Positions 63,086 to 64,000 of a DNA stretch of 64,000 nucleotides are shown piece after piece (position 1 is the stretch's first letter; each line of letters starts with the position of its first letter). This DNA comes from Aquipluma nitroreducens. Lineage in GTDB: Bacteria > Bacteroidota > Bacteroidia > Bacteroidales > Prolixibacteraceae. The notes beneath the pieces were generated by a model. It saw only the letters and a list, made by a program, of their open reading frames with translations. It did not search any database and was not told where the DNA came from. The position numbers and the translations under genes are program-made. The DNA is taken from the NCBI RefSeq assembly GCF_009689585.1, contig NZ_AP018694.1, positions 5,261,501-5,325,500 of the forward strand. Reading direction: 5' to 3'.

Positions 63086-64000
63086 TTAGTTCATGCCATC
63101 CGATCTGAAATCGAGTAATATCTTAATGTTTTCGGCTGGATTCTCGTCAAGTATTTCAAATCCACGCTGGGTTTGCGAGCCATGCAGGATTTGTGAAATT
63201 AATGCTTCGGGTTTAAACCTGCCATTTTTTAGGTGTTCAATTGCTTCAGCAAACTCGCCGTGGCTAACCCGCGACGATACAATTTTTGCTTCTTTCCAGA
63301 TTAGCTCTTTGAATACGATTGGAGCTGGTTCGTTACCCAGACCAAGAACGCAGACTGTTCCGCCTCCGCAGACACTTTGAATACATCCGCGAACCGGATT
63401 GATCAAGCCATCAATATCATGGGCATGTCCAACTGCCTCAAAAGCAATGTCAACTCCTTTGCCTTCGGTTTCAGCTTTAATACGTTCCACCGGATTTTCT
63501 TTGGAAGCATTAATTGCAATGACATTCTTGTAATATTTTGGGCCAATAGCCAAACGCGATTCTAAAATATCGACCATAAAAACAGTATTGTCGGTAACCG
63601 TGCGCACCGCTTCCAGAATGCAAAGGCCAACTTTTCCTGACCCCCAGATTACAATGGTATCGCCTTCCTTTACATTGGCGCGGTTTTTTGCATGACAGCC
63701 GATGCTTAGAACTTCGACCAGTGCCACATGTTCATCCGGAATATTCGCCGGAACTTTATACAACATGGATGGCGGTAGAGAAATGAATTGGGCAAATCCG
63801 CCATCCGAATCAATGCCAATGAGTTTTAGGCTTGTACATGCCGGATAATGACCTTTTAAACAGGCAGGGCATTTCCCACACCAGATGATCGGATCTGGAG
63901 CTACCTTGTCGCCAACAGCCCAGCCTTCAACACCATTGGCTACTTCAACAACCAATCCACCAAATTCATGTCCCATGATCATCGGTGTTTTGGTTCGCGG
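63086..64000 (-). CDS. Zinc-binding medium-chain alcohol dehydrogenase, N-terminus cut by the window end
   Basis: 305 codons are visible and the frame is open to the window edge (PRTKTPMIMGHEFGG). The catalytic zinc motif GHEFGG is followed by structural zinc Cys in CGKCPACLKGHYPAC. The Rossmann motif is VIWGSGKVGLCI and the fold end CVLGLGNEPAPIVFK. Sugar-alcohol (sorbitol/threonine) dehydrogenases share this layout; the substrate is undetermined. The true start is upstream of the window, so the Met at 63982 should not be taken as the start. It leads the six-gene minus-strand run down to the SIMPL gene. Confidence 0.87.
   Translation of the reverse strand, partial: PRTKTPMIMGHEFGGLVVEVANGVEGWAVGDKVAPDPIIWCGKCPACLKGHYPACTSLKLIGIDSDGGFAQFISLPPSMLYKVPANIPDEHVALVEVLSIGCHAKNRANVKEGDTIVIWGSGKVGLCILEAVRTVTDNTVFMVDILESRLAIGPKYYKNVIAINASKENPVERIKAETEGKGVDIAFEAVGHAHDIDGLINPVRGCIQSVCGGGTVCVLGLGNEPAPIVFKELIWKEAKIVSSRVSHGEFAEAIEHLKNGRFKPEALISQILHGSQTQRGFEILDENPAENIKILLDFRSDGMN

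Overview
The window reads as a chromosomal segment of a Bacteroidota bacterium, most likely of the Bacteroidales/Marinilabiliales type. The reasons are a secreted giant protein with a type IX secretion (T9SS) C-terminal sorting domain, lipoproteins with short signal peptides, several TAnnTTTG-type -7 promoter boxes, a biosynthetic arginine decarboxylase and a set of secreted glycoside hydrolases. This placement is inferred from gene content; no rRNA lies in the window.

Layout. 1-16 kb: the tail of a GH31 glycosidase, then transketolase, a 3-phosphoglycerate dehydrogenase-like enzyme, a small membrane-protein gene cut in two by an IS1634-type insertion sequence, a methyltransferase, a PgpH-like HD phosphohydrolase, an NlpC/P60 hydrolase, a Nudix hydrolase, fabD, a PLP trans-sulfuration-type enzyme, and an overlapping anmK / M23 peptidase pair. 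16-18.4 kb: a small coiled-coil gene, zapA and rny, with a long hairpin between zapA and rny. 18.8-24.9 kb: a 1729-residue T9SS cargo carrying nine nearly identical 87-residue repeats, with a structured leader and about 1 kb of non-coding DNA. 25-29.6 kb: two ABC-F ATPases flanking rlmB. 29.8-42.3 kb: a DUF748 protein, a GH2 glycosidase with a TolB-like partner, rlmD, a cold-shock gene, small conserved proteins and a GH78 rhamnosidase. 42.3-48.9 kb: topB, a CvfB-like S1 protein, a LutA-like protein, tRNA-Trp, a serine hydrolase lipoprotein and an unknown lipoprotein. 49.2-52 kb: an ECF sigma factor / anti-sigma-like / periplasmic protein operon and an MFS exporter. 52-64 kb: speA, an MsbA-type exporter, purB, a lipocalin, an NfeD protein, and a minus-strand run from a zinc alcohol dehydrogenase to a SIMPL protein.

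Most genes are housekeeping (central carbon metabolism, envelope and murein, RNA modification and decay, translation factors). The intergenic DNA is unusual in carrying at least three families of palindromic repeats, often at operon ends: arms built on GTCATTAGTCATT (six loci), a cloverleaf-like unit with TCCTGAA and CCCGAA hairpins (two tandem copies), and C-rich CCTCCCC elements. I found no CRISPR array, prophage, restriction system or obvious defence island. The strongest items for follow-up are the homogenised 261-bp repeat array, the structured leader in front of it, the palindrome families, the zapA-rny hairpin as a possible 6S-like RNA, and the precisely reconstructable IS insertion.
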